Shown here: positions 18,041-27,418 of the stretch, piece after piece | Position numbering within the stretch: position 1 is the first letter of the stretch | Layout of the letters: each line of letters begins with the position of its first letter | NCBI GenBank assembly: GCA_038212215.1 | Contig: JBBQUT010000024.1 | Span: 10,730 to 74,729 of the forward strand | DNA from: JALZAI01 sp038212215 | Lineage (GTDB): Bacteria > Actinomycetota > Actinomycetes > Mycobacteriales > Jatrophihabitantaceae | Direction of reading: 5' to 3' | DNA length: 64,000 nucleotides | The notes under the pieces: model-generated | Seen by the model: only the letters and a program-made list of their open reading frames with translations | Databases searched by the model: none | Told to the model about the DNA's origin: nothing | Program-made: the position numbers and the translations under genes

Positions 18041-20158
18041 TTAGCGATAATCGTTAGAGCGTTCGCGCCGCACCGCGGGTGCCACCAAAAGTTGCAACTT
18101 CAGGCGTCGAGCTTCCATGGCGGTAATTCCGAGACCGCTTTCAAGTGCGCCCACGTCCATCACACCGAGTTCACTCCGTTGCACGTCTTCGCCGAACATC
18201 TCGAGCAATTCGGCCCTATAGGGAACGTCGAGGTTCGCTACGGGTGTAGAAGCCAGTTCGTCGCCTGGGCCTATTTGACGGACTAAGTGTTCCATCGCCA
18301 TATCGCTGTGCCAGAAATCCACCGCTCCGCGTGGATAGCGACGAATGGACCCTAGACTCTCCAGCATACGAGTGCCAATCTGCGAGGACAGAGCGTTTGC
18401 CAGGCGTATTCGGACGATGGCGGGAACACTTTCATCCCCTAATCGAGCGTCATGAGGAATCGGCGTCTCGAAGGTGATCGACTCGTCCGGCAGCAGCCAT
18501 TGCCCAGGAACCTGTGCATCTCCAAAGTTCACTGTGTCACGAATTTGTCGCTGCAGCTCCGCCGACTGCTGCTCGATCATTTGTTGCAGCTCCGCAGCTC
18601 GGCCTGGGTCGGAATCTACGACGCCGCGCTGTAGCCAGTCGAACAACACCTCCCGCTGGTCTTCCTTAAGAATGACGGGCCAGTTCACGGCCTGATGTAG
18701 CGCAGGCCCAGACTCCTCTTGGTCCTGAAGTGATGTGCACGCGCTGATGCCCCGTGACGTCAAGAACAGGTGCTTTTCGTTGAGGGGGGGAGGTGGCGGC
18801 GGCGCCCCGGCCGTTGTGGGTTCTACAGATTTTGGGCAACGGTAATATATGTGAACCTGGGCATTGAATTTCTCGGGAAAGTTCCTTGACATTCCTCGTA
18901 GGCGAACGGTTCCACTCACTTGGTTTCCGGACACCCCGGCCTCGATGCTGTGGAGCGAGCGCCAAAACGTTCCGCTCTGGAAATCGAACCAGAATCCTTG
19001 AGGGACACTTATTAGCAAGCTAGCCTGATCGTCCCACTCTCCTGTCATCCAGGAGTCGCCACCTCGGGTCACGTCCAGTTCACAACCCGCTCCGAGCGTC
19101 AGCAGGTTCTGTGTGAAGTCCTTGGTTTGGCCTGGCTCTCCGTGCGGTGAGGGCCACTCTCCCGACATCCCAACCACCGCTTCCATTGGCTCCCACGCGA
19201 CGTCGGGCTGTGCGGTGACTCCGCCCCCGGATGCCTGCTGCGGTTCCACATTCTCCCCGAAGAGATGAGCGGTTTCCAGGAAGGCGTCCACACAAATACC
19301 GGTGATCGACTTGGGTCTATTGATAACTAGAAATACTTCTTGAATTCCCTCCAGGCGCCTGGGACCGTTCGTGAATGTGTACTGGTCCTTATCTTCAACC
19401 ATGTGAGGACGGGGCAGCATGTAAAACACGGCCCGGTTGGTGCCCATATGATATCCCGTGAAGATTTCGTACATTTGCGTGAGGTTGGTGCTGGCGCCGT
19501 AGGTCTCGCGCTTTTCGCGAGAGTCGTCGGTCGTTTTTGTATTCTCTTCCTGGACGTGGGTCCCCCCGCCCCAAGAATGTTCGGCCGATATACTTGCGTC
19601 CACGACTTTGATCTGCGCCTTTACCTCAGCACCAATCTTGGACGAGTAAGACGTCGTCTCTGCGTTTGTTCCGCTCTTCCTCAGGTTCAGATTTGAGAGC
19701 GACCGACCGAGAATTTCTCCAGACTTCGTTACCGCTTCATATAACTCGCGCTGCTTCGGTTCAAAGTCTGCTATATACGGAAAGTCGGACAAGGGAATGA
19801 CGCGATTACTATCTGCTCGCGGGAATACGGCGACCTGAAGCATTGCACCGTAACATGCATGGTACTCCTCAGTAAGCGGAATGGTCTCCTCTTTCCAAGC
19901 TCCTTGGGGGTCTGGTGAGGAGCCAGATTCCCTACCAACTTGGTAGCCCGTGATGCTGCATACGACTTTAAGATAGGTAACGGATCGATCACAGTATGTC
20001 TCTGGAAGTTCGCTCGGCTCGTGATAGAAGATCGAAATCGATGACCGCCATTTCGGCGGAAATGAGAAGTCTCCGGAACGAGTGTCCATCATATCTGCGC
20101 TGCCGGCCAATCGCTTCCACGGGATGTCCTGAGGCAGGCCAAGTTCCTGATATACCAT
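18041..20158 (-). CDS. Unrecognised 705-residue protein in operon with RHS toxin
   Basis: AAAGGA lies seven bases before ATG 20158. No signal peptide or clear transmembrane helix is visible. Residues ~160-240 are rich in alternating Ser/Thr and charged residues (TTSYSSKIGAEVKAQIKVVD and NTKTTDDSREKRETYGAST), the kind of sequence found in amphipathic beta-hairpins of pore-forming proteins; that is a suggestion only. A proline run (PPPPPPL) near residue 455 separates this from a helical C-terminal part (AAELQQMIEQQSAELQRQIR). It is upstream of the RHS gene in the same operon and shares its lower GC. Plausible roles are delivery, pore formation, or a shell partner for the RHS toxin. I do not recognise the family. 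Confidence 0.8.
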   Translation of the reverse strand: MVYQELGLPQDIPWKRLAGSADMMDTRSGDFSFPPKWRSSISIFYHEPSELPETYCDRSVTYLKVVCSITGYQVGRESGSSPDPQGAWKEETIPLTEEYHACYGAMLQVAVFPRADSNRVIPLSDFPYIADFEPKQRELYEAVTKSGEILGRSLSNLNLRKSGTNAETTSYSSKIGAEVKAQIKVVDASISAEHSWGGGTHVQEENTKTTDDSREKRETYGASTNLTQMYEIFTGYHMGTNRAVFYMLPRPHMVEDKDQYTFTNGPRRLEGIQEVFLVINRPKSITGICVDAFLETAHLFGENVEPQQASGGGVTAQPDVAWEPMEAVVGMSGEWPSPHGEPGQTKDFTQNLLTLGAGCELDVTRGGDSWMTGEWDDQASLLISVPQGFWFDFQSGTFWRSLHSIEAGVSGNQVSGTVRLRGMSRNFPEKFNAQVHIYYRCPKSVEPTTAGAPPPPPPLNEKHLFLTSRGISACTSLQDQEESGPALHQAVNWPVILKEDQREVLFDWLQRGVVDSDPGRAAELQQMIEQQSAELQRQIRDTVNFGDAQVPGQWLLPDESITFETPIPHDARLGDESVPAIVRIRLANALSSQIGTRMLESLGSIRRYPRGAVDFWHSDMAMEHLVRQIGPGDELASTPVANLDVPYRAELLEMFGEDVQRSELGVMDVGALESGLGITAMEARRLKLQLLVAPAVRRERSNDYR

Positions 20159-20685
20159 TGCGTGGTCCTTTTAAGAGGGGCTTATGACCCTACGGAGATC
20201 GTGCGCTCGCCGACCCCACCAAACAGGTGGGTGTATCGAGTCGTGACGGATGACGCGGGGGAAATAGGTCTGAGCCAATGCCCCTCGTCGCGATCCTTTC
20301 TGTAGTGATAAATGACCTTGGTCGTCTTTCTAGCTCACAGGCCCCAGTTCCGTCACGCCCGGCGAGCGAGTAGCCTCCTTTGCTGTCGAAAATTCCCAGA
20401 AATCCGAAGTGGCGGTCGCAGCGACGCCCAGTGAGGCTGCTACCTTGTTATGCCGGAGATCGACGTCGTCAGGGACCCTGAAAGGAGGCTCCACCACCGG
20501 CCGCACTTTCGCAAGGCCTCGCGCCCGTCAAACTGCGCGCATAAGAATAGTGGTTGACTTATCCAGTACTGCATCCGTAAATCGTGATCTTTTACGTGAA
20601 TAGGCTGCCGGGTCAGCAGCGTGGTGTGGACGGCCAGCAGGCGAGCACGGTGCTGATCGGAAATGCCCGTCCGCGCACCGGCTTG
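20159..20685. other. Gene-free interval upstream of the 705-residue/RHS operon
   Basis: About 530 bp without a supported gene. It must contain the promoter of the minus-strand RHS operon, but no clear -35/-10 pair could be picked out. Composition rises back to high GC towards 20600, so the right edge of the low-GC insert is here. Confidence 0.4.
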
Positions 20686-21150
20686 GGTTACCGGGCTAGG
20701 GGTCACCGTGACCGTGTAGCCGAGGGCGTCGAGCTGTCGGATGTGGTTGGCTCGGCGCCGTTCTGGAGTGGTCCGGTTGTCGTAGAACGATGGCCGAGTT
20801 CGCCGTAGCGGCTGGTTGGGTCCGCCAGCAGGTGTCAGGTGATGACCAGGAGCGAGCGAGAGATCGCAGCGAGTGCTCGGCACCTCCGGATGCGTCGCAC
20901 CAGGCGGCGGTAGCGAGCGCCAAGGAAGGTGTTGGCGCGGCTGGCGGCGGACGCGGCTTCGGCGAGATCGGCACGCAGACGGGTGTAGTCGCGCAACTGT
21001 CGAATCTTGGGGGGTGGAACGAAGTACGGTCGGAGCATTCCGCGCTCGTCCTGAGCTTTGCCAACCACACGGCATCGAGCTTGTCGGTCTTCGGCCGGCC
21101 CGGGACGTTCTTCACGTCACGAGCGTTGACAGCCACACGGTCAGAGCGTG
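20686..21150 (-). pseudogene. Decayed IS110-family transposase
   Basis: The N-terminal domain survives in two frames: NARDVKNVPGRPKTDKLDAV with WLAKL, then after a frameshift RGMLRPYFVPPPKIRQLRDY followed by TRLRADLAEAASAASRAN. Both match the DEDD/RuvC-like region of IS110/IS1111 transposases. Most of the protein is then missing and only a tail resembling the usual C-terminus remains (RTTPERRRANHIRQLDALGY, 20686-20805). It is an internally deleted, frameshifted copy and not the same sequence as the two IS110 genes near 53-55 kb. Confidence 0.7.
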
Positions 21151-21198
21151 CGCTTCGCTGCAACAGCGAGGGCGCTTCGGCGCCGTCACGCCGCCCAG

Positions 21199-21609
21199 CT
21201 GCACGACGTCCGGTTGCGCGCCGGTTCCCGTTGCGTCGTCGTCGCCCGCCGGCACGCTGGATGACCCCTACGCCGGCGCCACTATTACCTTCAGCAAGGC
21301 CTGCGCCTACCTGGTGCCCCTGGACCACGTCGTCCCGTTGACCCTCGCCCGGGATCGATCTCGGCGCGGCGCGGTCAAGCCAGGCCGAGCGCGACGCCTA
21401 CGCCAACGACCCGAACCTCGTGCTGCTCGCCGTCGACGTCGACGAGCACTCCAACGAGCAGAAGTCCGACAGCGGGTCGGGGGAGGGGATGCCCGCCGAC
21501 CGCGGCTACTGGTGCGCCTACGACCAGCGTCACCATCCTCACCCACTACCGGCTCGAGGTGCCCGCCGCCGACAAGGCCGCCATGACCGGCGTCCTCGCC
21601 CGGTGCTGA
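21199..21609 (+). pseudogene. Frameshifted HNH (DUF1524-like) nuclease remnant
   Basis: Reading through three frame changes (near 21250, 21352 and 21526) gives DVRLRAGSRCVVVA, GTLDDPYAGATITFSK, DHVVPLTLA, AERDAYANDPNLVLLAVDVD, SNEQKSDSGSGEGMPADRGY and HYRLEVPAADKAAMTGVLAR, ending at TGA 21609. The order matches the intact secreted HNH nuclease at 56927-58012 (KAGSNGCAVLTGVLRDPY, IDHVVSLSDAW, ANDPLNLLAVDG, CAYVARQVAVKARYQIW). The N-terminal signal region is absent. A nuclease pseudogene from the same family therefore lies inside element A. Confidence 0.68.
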
Positions 21610-21682
21610 CCGCCTGGCGGCACCGTCGACCCGTGGCGCACGGAGCTTTCGAATCCACCGGCTGGCTCCTGTCGGAGCGGTC

Positions 21683-22456
21683 GTGGATCATCGGACGGTG
21701 ACCAGCAGAGTGGGTCAGGCCGCGGCGCAGGACGGGGTCAACAAGCCCGACCCGCCGCTGGTGCTCGGCTACGTGTCGCTGCGGCACAGCATCACAGCCA
21801 GCACCCGGACCGCCCTGGCCTACAGCAACATTCGGCGGATCTGGTGGCCCCTCGCCTACCTCGACCTGCCCTTCCTGTTCCTGCTGTTCAGCGGCGTCCT
21901 CGCCCTGCAGCCGAACACCTTCGTCAGCCTCGGCACCGCCAGCGGCCACCTCAACCGAGCCGGCCAGCCCGGCGCGGTCCCCGCGCCGCGAGCCGCCCGG
22001 CTGCTGTGGCTCGTGTTCACCGGCGGCATCGTCGTGGATGCCGCGAGCGTCCCGATCGCGGTCTTGGCCGTCGCTGGCCCGGGACCGTCGACGGTGACCG
22101 TCATGAAGGCCTGGTGGCTGATCGTGCTCGGGGTGCCGTTCCTCGGCTACATCCTGCCGGCCCTGATCCAGTCCTACCGCGGCCGCGGCGTCGCCACATG
22201 GACGGCGGCCACCACCGAGATCACCGGACGGACGGCGGTGCTCGTGAGCGTGCTGGGCAGCTGGCCCTGCACCGGCGGCGGCAAGACAGGCGGCGGGAAC
22301 GGCTTCGAACTGGTGAGAGCACTCGCGGCTGAGGCCCGGTCGCACGGGCAGATCATGGTCGGCGTCGCCCGCACAACGACCCTGGCCGGCAAGTACATCG
22401 CCCGCACCGGCGCCGAATCGTCCGCGGACAACCCGAGGCACCTACGCTGGCCGTAG
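21683..22456 (+). CDS. Hypothetical membrane protein
   Basis: Up to 257 residues (a GTG at 21701 is an alternative start). Three hydrophobic segments are visible: IWWPLAYLDLPFLFLLFSGV (residues ~55-75), AARLLWLVFTGGIVVDAASV (~105-125) and AWWLIVLGVPFLGYILPALI (~142-161). The cytoplasmic C-terminal ~90 residues contain VLGSWPCTGGGKTGGGNGF, a glycine-rich stretch that superficially resembles a P-loop, then RSHGQIMVGVARTTTLAGKY. No family recognised. It follows the nuclease remnant by about 75 bp and is not clearly part of an operon. Confidence 0.55.
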   Translation: MDHRTVTSRVGQAAAQDGVNKPDPPLVLGYVSLRHSITASTRTALAYSNIRRIWWPLAYLDLPFLFLLFSGVLALQPNTFVSLGTASGHLNRAGQPGAVPAPRAARLLWLVFTGGIVVDAASVPIAVLAVAGPGPSTVTVMKAWWLIVLGVPFLGYILPALIQSYRGRGVATWTAATTEITGRTAVLVSVLGSWPCTGGGKTGGGNGFELVRALAAEARSHGQIMVGVARTTTLAGKYIARTGAESSADNPRHLRWP

Positions 22457-22490
22457 AAGTCGAACACGTGTTCTAGCCTGAACCGGTGGA

Positions 22491-22964
22491 GTGGGGCCCG
22501 TGGAATGGGGCCCGCCGCGGATACGGCTCAGCGTGCCGCCTCAGTACAACGCGCACCTGCTCGCCTGGAGAGCTGACCCGACGGGGGAGTGGCGGGCGCT
22601 CGTCACCTGGGAGCGATATGGCCCGTGGGTTCGAGTCCCCGACACGGGTCTGGTGCTCGGCCTGGACAAGCCGTGCACACGTCTCCCAGGTCGAGAACGA
22701 GGACTACAGCCGGTGCCGCGTGTCCGCCTCGACGACGATCGCCGCTGGTGGCCGACGACGCCCGGGCCGCGCGCCGGTCACTACGGCATCCTCGACGCCG
22801 ACACGACCCTCCAGCCGGTTTCCGCTGGTGCAATCCGCGATTTAGCAAGCGTTGACGAGTCGCGCCGGCCTTGGCAGAACATAGCGTCGAGAGCCGCCGC
22901 GGCCCGCCCAGCGGACACTCCAGCGCCACCGCAACGGGCTGGACGTACGAAACACCCCGTTTAG
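22491..22964 (+). pseudogene. Probably frameshifted hypothetical gene
   Basis: The first part (IRLSVPPQYNAHLLAWRADP, then EWRALVTWERYG) and a later part (RVRLDDDRRWWPTTPGPR, then HYGILDADTTLQPV) look like parts of one small protein, but between 22670 and 22720 a better reading is in another frame (HVSQVENEDYSR). The ORF as it stands, 157 residues, probably carries two shifts. A distantly similar pattern (ARLLRWGRADDGWWGLIVWQ) occurs at 60172-60540. Function unknown. Confidence 0.4.
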
Positions 22965-23168
22965 ATAGGTTTGCGGCAGCATTCCCGCGGCTGGCGGTTC
23001 GTCACGGCCAGCGCGCGAGGGTCGGCGGGACGGAGCCGAGGTCACGACTGGACACTGGAAGCATCGAACTCGGACCGGGTCGAGCAGGATCTCCCTGCTT
23101 CCTGGCCGCGTCGACCACCAAACTGTCGGAGTCGATAGCTACGGTGACCGGACAGGAGGGTGCACAAC

Positions 23169-26100
23169 ATGCGCTTATACGAGGCGATCTCGCCACGCCG
23201 CGACGTCCTTGACGGAGAGCTGACCGAGGCCCGGTTCGCAGCCAGTCTCGAAGAGGTCGTTGCCGGCACCGCTCCCGAGGCCTACGGCTCGCCGAGCGCC
23301 TTCTTCGCTGCGACCTACCCGTCCGGCGGTCTCAAGACACTGCTCAACGAGGCGATCGGACGAGTGACCGGCGGCCGTCCCGACGCCGCCAGCGTGATTC
23401 GGCTGGAGACGAACCTCGGCGGCGGCAAGACCCACAACTTGATTGCGCTGTACCATGCAGCACGCGGAGGCCTCAGCCCTGAGCAAGCAACAGAGCTGAT
23501 GGACCCCAGCCTGTTGCCTAAGGCGGCGCTCCGTCAGATCGGCGTCTTCGTGGGCACCAGCTCGGGGGCCTCAAGTTTCCCCGTCATCGACGGAGTCAGC
23601 GCCAACACCATCTGGGGTTACCTGGCGCTGCAGCTCGGCGGCGTCGCTGGCTACGAACTGGTCCGATCAGACGACGAGTCACTGACCGCACCCGGCTCAG
23701 ACGCCCTGAAGCGCCTGTTCGGCGACGAGCCGGCACTCATCCTGATCGACGAGATCGCCCGGTACTACGCCGTGGCCAAGGGAGTCTCTGTCGGCCAGTC
23801 GACCCTTGCCGGTCAAACCACCGCGTTCTTGATGGCGCTGATGGAGGCTGTCGACGCGATCCCGCACGCGGTCCTCGTCATCACCACCACCGGTCTCACC
23901 GACGCCTTCGGGGAAGACACTGCGGAAGTGCTCAAGGCGATCGACGAGGCACGCGAACTGATGGCTCGCAAGGAGCTCGTCCTACGCCCCAGCGAAGAAG
24001 CCGACCTACCGCGGATCCTGGCACGCCGGCTGTTCGACCCGATCCCGGCCGGCACTGCCGGTCCGGTGGCGCAGGCGTACTCGGAAACCGCCGACGCGGC
24101 GTTCTCGGGCGGTCTCGACCTTCCCGAAGGCATGACCGGCGCCGGGTGGGCGTCGGAGGTGGCGCGCACCTACCCCTTCCATCCCGCGCTCATCCGCGTG
24201 CTCGACAAGCGTCTGTCCACCATCCCGAACTTCCAGCGGACACGTGGCGCGCTACGCTTGCTCGCCCGCGTCGTCCGCGCGCTGTGGCAAGAACAGCCCG
24301 CCGATGCCCAGCTCATCCACCTGCACCACATCAACCTCGCCGACCGAGTGATCGCCGAAGAGCTGTCCAGCCGCCTCGAACGACCCGCGTACGAGCCGGT
24401 CATCCGCGCCGACATCGCATCCCAACCCGGCGCGGAACTCGCACACGCCGACGCTGTCGACCAACGCATGGGCGGCACCTACGCGCGCCGCCTCGCGACC
24501 GGCACCTACCTCTACTCACTCACCCGAGACGTGCCCGGCGTGCCCGCCGCAGAGCTGTACGGCGCGACGCTGGCACCCGGAGACGACCCGAACCTCCTGC
24601 AGAAAGCGCTGGACGGGCTCGAAAGTGCTTGCTGGTATCTACACGCCGACGTCCGCGGTTACCGATTCTCCACCGAAGCCTCGCTCGTCAAACTGGTCCA
24701 AGAGGCCGAGAGCGAAATCAGCGTCACCAAGGCCCGAATCGAGGCAACAACGATCCTCGCCCAACGCTTCAGAGACGCCGCCCTCAAGGTCCGGCGCGCG
24801 TGGGAAGACGCCAAGGTCCCCGATAGCGACGAGGACGCCTGGCTCGTCATCCTCCACTGGGATGACTTCGGCGATCACCGCGGCGTCGACCCCCAGGCGC
24901 CAATCCCGCAGAAGGTCAAAGAACTCTGGGATCGGACTCCCTCCGGCGGCATCCGCGAATTTAGGAATCGGATCGTGATCCTGGCGCCTTCGCAAGGAAC
25001 GCACGACGCAATGGTCCGAGCCGTCCGCAGGCATCTCGCCCTGGTCGCCCTCGCCGGCAACGCTGAAGTCCTGGCAGCGCTGAGTGTCGAAAAGCGTGAG
25101 GAGCTGAAGAACCGACGCAAGGAATCCGAACTGCTCGCGCAGGTCGCCGTCTGCAACCACGTCGGAGTCTTGTACGTACCCAACGCGTCAGGACTCGAGG
25201 CAGTAGAGCTCGACGTCGTCACGCAGGCGTCGTCACGACCCAACCAAACGGACGCAATCCTCGACCGGCTCTCAAGCATGGACAAGACCCTCACCGCCGG
25301 CGCGAAACCCCTCGACCCCGGCTACGTGAAGTCCAAGCTCGGTGAGCTGCTGCAGAAGCCCCAGCCGACTCGCGAGCTTGTCCGTGCGTTCGCGCGAAGG
25401 ACAGACCTCAAACTGGTGCTCGACAGGGCGCAGTTGGTTGCATTGGTTGGCGCCGGCGTGCGAAATGGCGTGTGGGAATACCAGGACCCCGAGCGTGGCG
25501 ACGACGGGTGGGCGACCCAGGATCGTCCGAGCGCGGCTGTCCGCCTTGCCGAGGACACCTTCATCCACCCACCGGGCTCGGCGCCCGCGCCGAAGGACCT
25601 GGTGTGCCCGTTCTGCGGGACAAGCCATCCCGGCACCACATGCCCGGGCGCCGGGGGTGGCTCCGTCTTTGGGGGCGGCTCAACCACCACACCCCAGCCA
25701 GCGTCTGCCACTCGCTCGTTTTCGGGTGTTGGCGCCGCTGGAAAGGCGTTCTCGGATGCTCGAGCTGCCGCCGCCGAGGTAGGTCGAAAGGAACTCCACC
25801 AAGTCAACGTTGCGGTCGATCATGTCGGTGCGGGCGCGGGCACCGAACTTGCCCGCCTGCACACTATCATCAGCCCTACGACGTTAGACACGACGCTGCA
25901 TTACGACATCGACGTTACCGTCGCACTCAGCGACCCGAGCGACTCTGCGCAAATCAGATTTCACGGCGGCCCAGGCGACTACGCCCCACTACGTGAAGCG
26001 CTCAAACAGCTGCTGGGCCCACGCCAGGCGACGCTGAAGGCCAGCGTGACAGCGATGTTCACAGAGCCGATCCAACTGTCTGGAGAACGGGCCAACGCGA

Positions 26101-27389
26101 TCGCCCAAGCGTCCACTGACACTCGTCGCGCCTTCGGGTACATCCGCAAGCTGCCCTCGGGTCGCTTCCAGGCCTCATACATCACGCCGGGCGGACTGCG
26201 CCGCTCGGCGCCGAGCACGTTCGCCAACAAGACCGATGCCGGACAGTGGCTCCTGCGTGTGCAAGCGAGCATCCTCGACGGCCGATGGCGCGACCCGCTC
26301 CCGGGCCGGCAGCTGCTCCTCGACTACACCCGGACCTGGATCGAGCAACGTCCAGGGCTGCGCCCGCGCACGGTCGATCTCTACCGTTGGCTGCTGAAGC
26401 GACATCTCGAACCGCACTTCGCCCGCATCACCCTCGAGGAGCTCACGCCGCTGGGCGTACGCCGCTGGCGCGCGACGCTGCTCAGTGACGGCGTCAGCGA
26501 GACCATGGCGGCGAAGTCCTACCGTCTGCTGCGGGCGGTGCTCAACACGGCCGTCGACGACGACATCCTGGAGCGGAACCCGTGCCGGATCCGCAACGGC
26601 GGAGACGAACGGTCCGCCGAGCGGCCCGCGCTTACCATCGAGCAGGTGCAGGCTCTGTCGATGCTCGTGCCACCCCGCTTCAGTGCATTCGTCATGGTCA
26701 CCACCTACGGATGCCTACGCTGGGGGGAGATCACCGCGCTCACCCGTCGCGATGTCGACCTCGAGACGGGCACGATCACCATCCGATCGGCGTACGTCGA
26801 GCGCTCCACCGGAGCACTCGAACTCGGACCGCCGAAGTCCCGCGCCAGCAGGCGGCGCGTCGACCTGCCCGGTCCGGTGGTCGAGCTGCTGCGCACTCAC
26901 ATCAAGCATTACGTTGGCCCCGACACGTGTGCGCTCGTGTTCACCGGTCCTAGCGGCCGGCCGCTTCGCCGCAGCAACTTCAACAAGCTCGTCGGCTGGG
27001 AGCGCGCCCGCGAGAAGCTCGGCGTGCCACATCTGCACCTGCACGACCTGCGGCATACTGGCAACACTCTGGCGGCTGGCACGCCCGGCACGTCGACGCG
27101 CGACCTGATGGAGAGGATGGGCCACGACACCATGCGCGCCGCCCTCATCTATCAGCACAGCACTCGCGACGCTGGCCGGCGCATCGCCGACTCCCTTCAG
27201 GACGAGATCCAGCGCCACGAGTCGCACGCTAATCGTCAGGATGTCGCACGGCCCGCTGACACTCCCGCGCGACGGCCCGCCGGCAAGCTCGGTCTGACGC
27301 CCCGACGCCCCGGAATCCGGGGGGTTCAGGTATCGTCTGAGCCGTTCGCGGGTGTAGTTCAATGGCAGAACATCAGCTTCCCAAGCTGA
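23169..27389 (+). CDS. DUF499-type ATPase fused to tyrosine-recombinase integrase
   Basis: 1406 residues; AGGAGG lies nine bases before ATG 23169. Residues 1-~980 are a DUF499-type P-loop ATPase: Walker A in ETNLGGGKTHN (~80-90), Walker B in ALILIDEIARYY (~189-200), and a zinc-ribbon-like CPFCGTSHPGTTCPG near 840. DUF499 proteins accompany DUF1156 methyltransferases in predicted anti-phage loci; no such partner is present here. Residues ~986-1406 are a complete tyrosine recombinase: N-terminal AP2-like part (RRAFGYIRKLPSGRFQA), core-binding domain, and catalytic residues R (CLRWGE), K (PPKSR), H-x-x-R (LHDLRH), H (MGHD) and Y (ALIYQH). The junction falls two residues before where the neighbouring stand-alone integrase begins. 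The last 14 codons lie inside tRNA-Gly. It may be a true fusion or a deletion product. Confidence 0.85.
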   Translation: MRLYEAISPRRDVLDGELTEARFAASLEEVVAGTAPEAYGSPSAFFAATYPSGGLKTLLNEAIGRVTGGRPDAASVIRLETNLGGGKTHNLIALYHAARGGLSPEQATELMDPSLLPKAALRQIGVFVGTSSGASSFPVIDGVSANTIWGYLALQLGGVAGYELVRSDDESLTAPGSDALKRLFGDEPALILIDEIARYYAVAKGVSVGQSTLAGQTTAFLMALMEAVDAIPHAVLVITTTGLTDAFGEDTAEVLKAIDEARELMARKELVLRPSEEADLPRILARRLFDPIPAGTAGPVAQAYSETADAAFSGGLDLPEGMTGAGWASEVARTYPFHPALIRVLDKRLSTIPNFQRTRGALRLLARVVRALWQEQPADAQLIHLHHINLADRVIAEELSSRLERPAYEPVIRADIASQPGAELAHADAVDQRMGGTYARRLATGTYLYSLTRDVPGVPAAELYGATLAPGDDPNLLQKALDGLESACWYLHADVRGYRFSTEASLVKLVQEAESEISVTKARIEATTILAQRFRDAALKVRRAWEDAKVPDSDEDAWLVILHWDDFGDHRGVDPQAPIPQKVKELWDRTPSGGIREFRNRIVILAPSQGTHDAMVRAVRRHLALVALAGNAEVLAALSVEKREELKNRRKESELLAQVAVCNHVGVLYVPNASGLEAVELDVVTQASSRPNQTDAILDRLSSMDKTLTAGAKPLDPGYVKSKLGELLQKPQPTRELVRAFARRTDLKLVLDRAQLVALVGAGVRNGVWEYQDPERGDDGWATQDRPSAAVRLAEDTFIHPPGSAPAPKDLVCPFCGTSHPGTTCPGAGGGSVFGGGSTTTPQPASATRSFSGVGAAGKAFSDARAAAAEVGRKELHQVNVAVDHVGAGAGTELARLHTIISPTTLDTTLHYDIDVTVALSDPSDSAQIRFHGGPGDYAPLREALKQLLGPRQATLKASVTAMFTEPIQLSGERANAIAQASTDTRRAFGYIRKLPSGRFQASYITPGGLRRSAPSTFANKTDAGQWLLRVQASILDGRWRDPLPGRQLLLDYTRTWIEQRPGLRPRTVDLYRWLLKRHLEPHFARITLEELTPLGVRRWRATLLSDGVSETMAAKSYRLLRAVLNTAVDDDILERNPCRIRNGGDERSAERPALTIEQVQALSMLVPPRFSAFVMVTTYGCLRWGEITALTRRDVDLETGTITIRSAYVERSTGALELGPPKSRASRRRVDLPGPVVELLRTHIKHYVGPDTCALVFTGPSGRPLRRSNFNKLVGWERAREKLGVPHLHLHDLRHTGNTLAAGTPGTSTRDLMERMGHDTMRAALIYQHSTRDAGRRIADSLQDEIQRHESHANRQDVARPADTPARRPAGKLGLTPRRPGIRGVQVSSEPFAGVVQWQNISFPS
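27348..27384 (+). repeat. Right copy of the 37-bp tRNA direct repeat
   Basis: Partner of 7877-7913 (36 of 37 bases identical). Together the two copies delimit element A. The crossover probably lies in or just before the anticodon loop, where the two copies diverge (AAGCTG here, AAATCC at 7912). Confidence 0.7.
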
Positions 27390-27418
27390 CAGTGCGAGTT
27401 CGATTCTCGTCACCCGCT
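27348..27418 (+). tRNA. tRNA-Gly (anticodon CCC)
   Basis: Acceptor GCGGGTG pairs with CACCCGC; D arm GTTCAATGGCAGAAC; anticodon stem TCAGC/GCTGA with loop TTCCCAA, anticodon CCC at 27380-27382; T arm GCGAG-TTCGATT-CTCGT; discriminator T, followed by an encoded CCA (27419-27421). All stems are intact, so the gene should be functional. It is the attachment locus of both flanking elements: the left integrase gene ends inside its 5' half (stop at 27389) and the right integrase gene ends inside its anticodon arm on the opposite strand (stop at 27373). TATCGT at 27331-27336 is a plausible -10. Confidence 0.95.

Noticed and set aside
22240..22290. Walker A motif in the membrane protein (GGGKTGGGN)
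   Set aside because: The preceding strand and a Walker B are missing; a glycine-rich loop is enough to explain it.
23169..26120. Complete anti-phage system built on DUF499
   Set aside because: No DUF1156 methyltransferase, DUF3780 or helicase gene is near; only the ATPase part is present.
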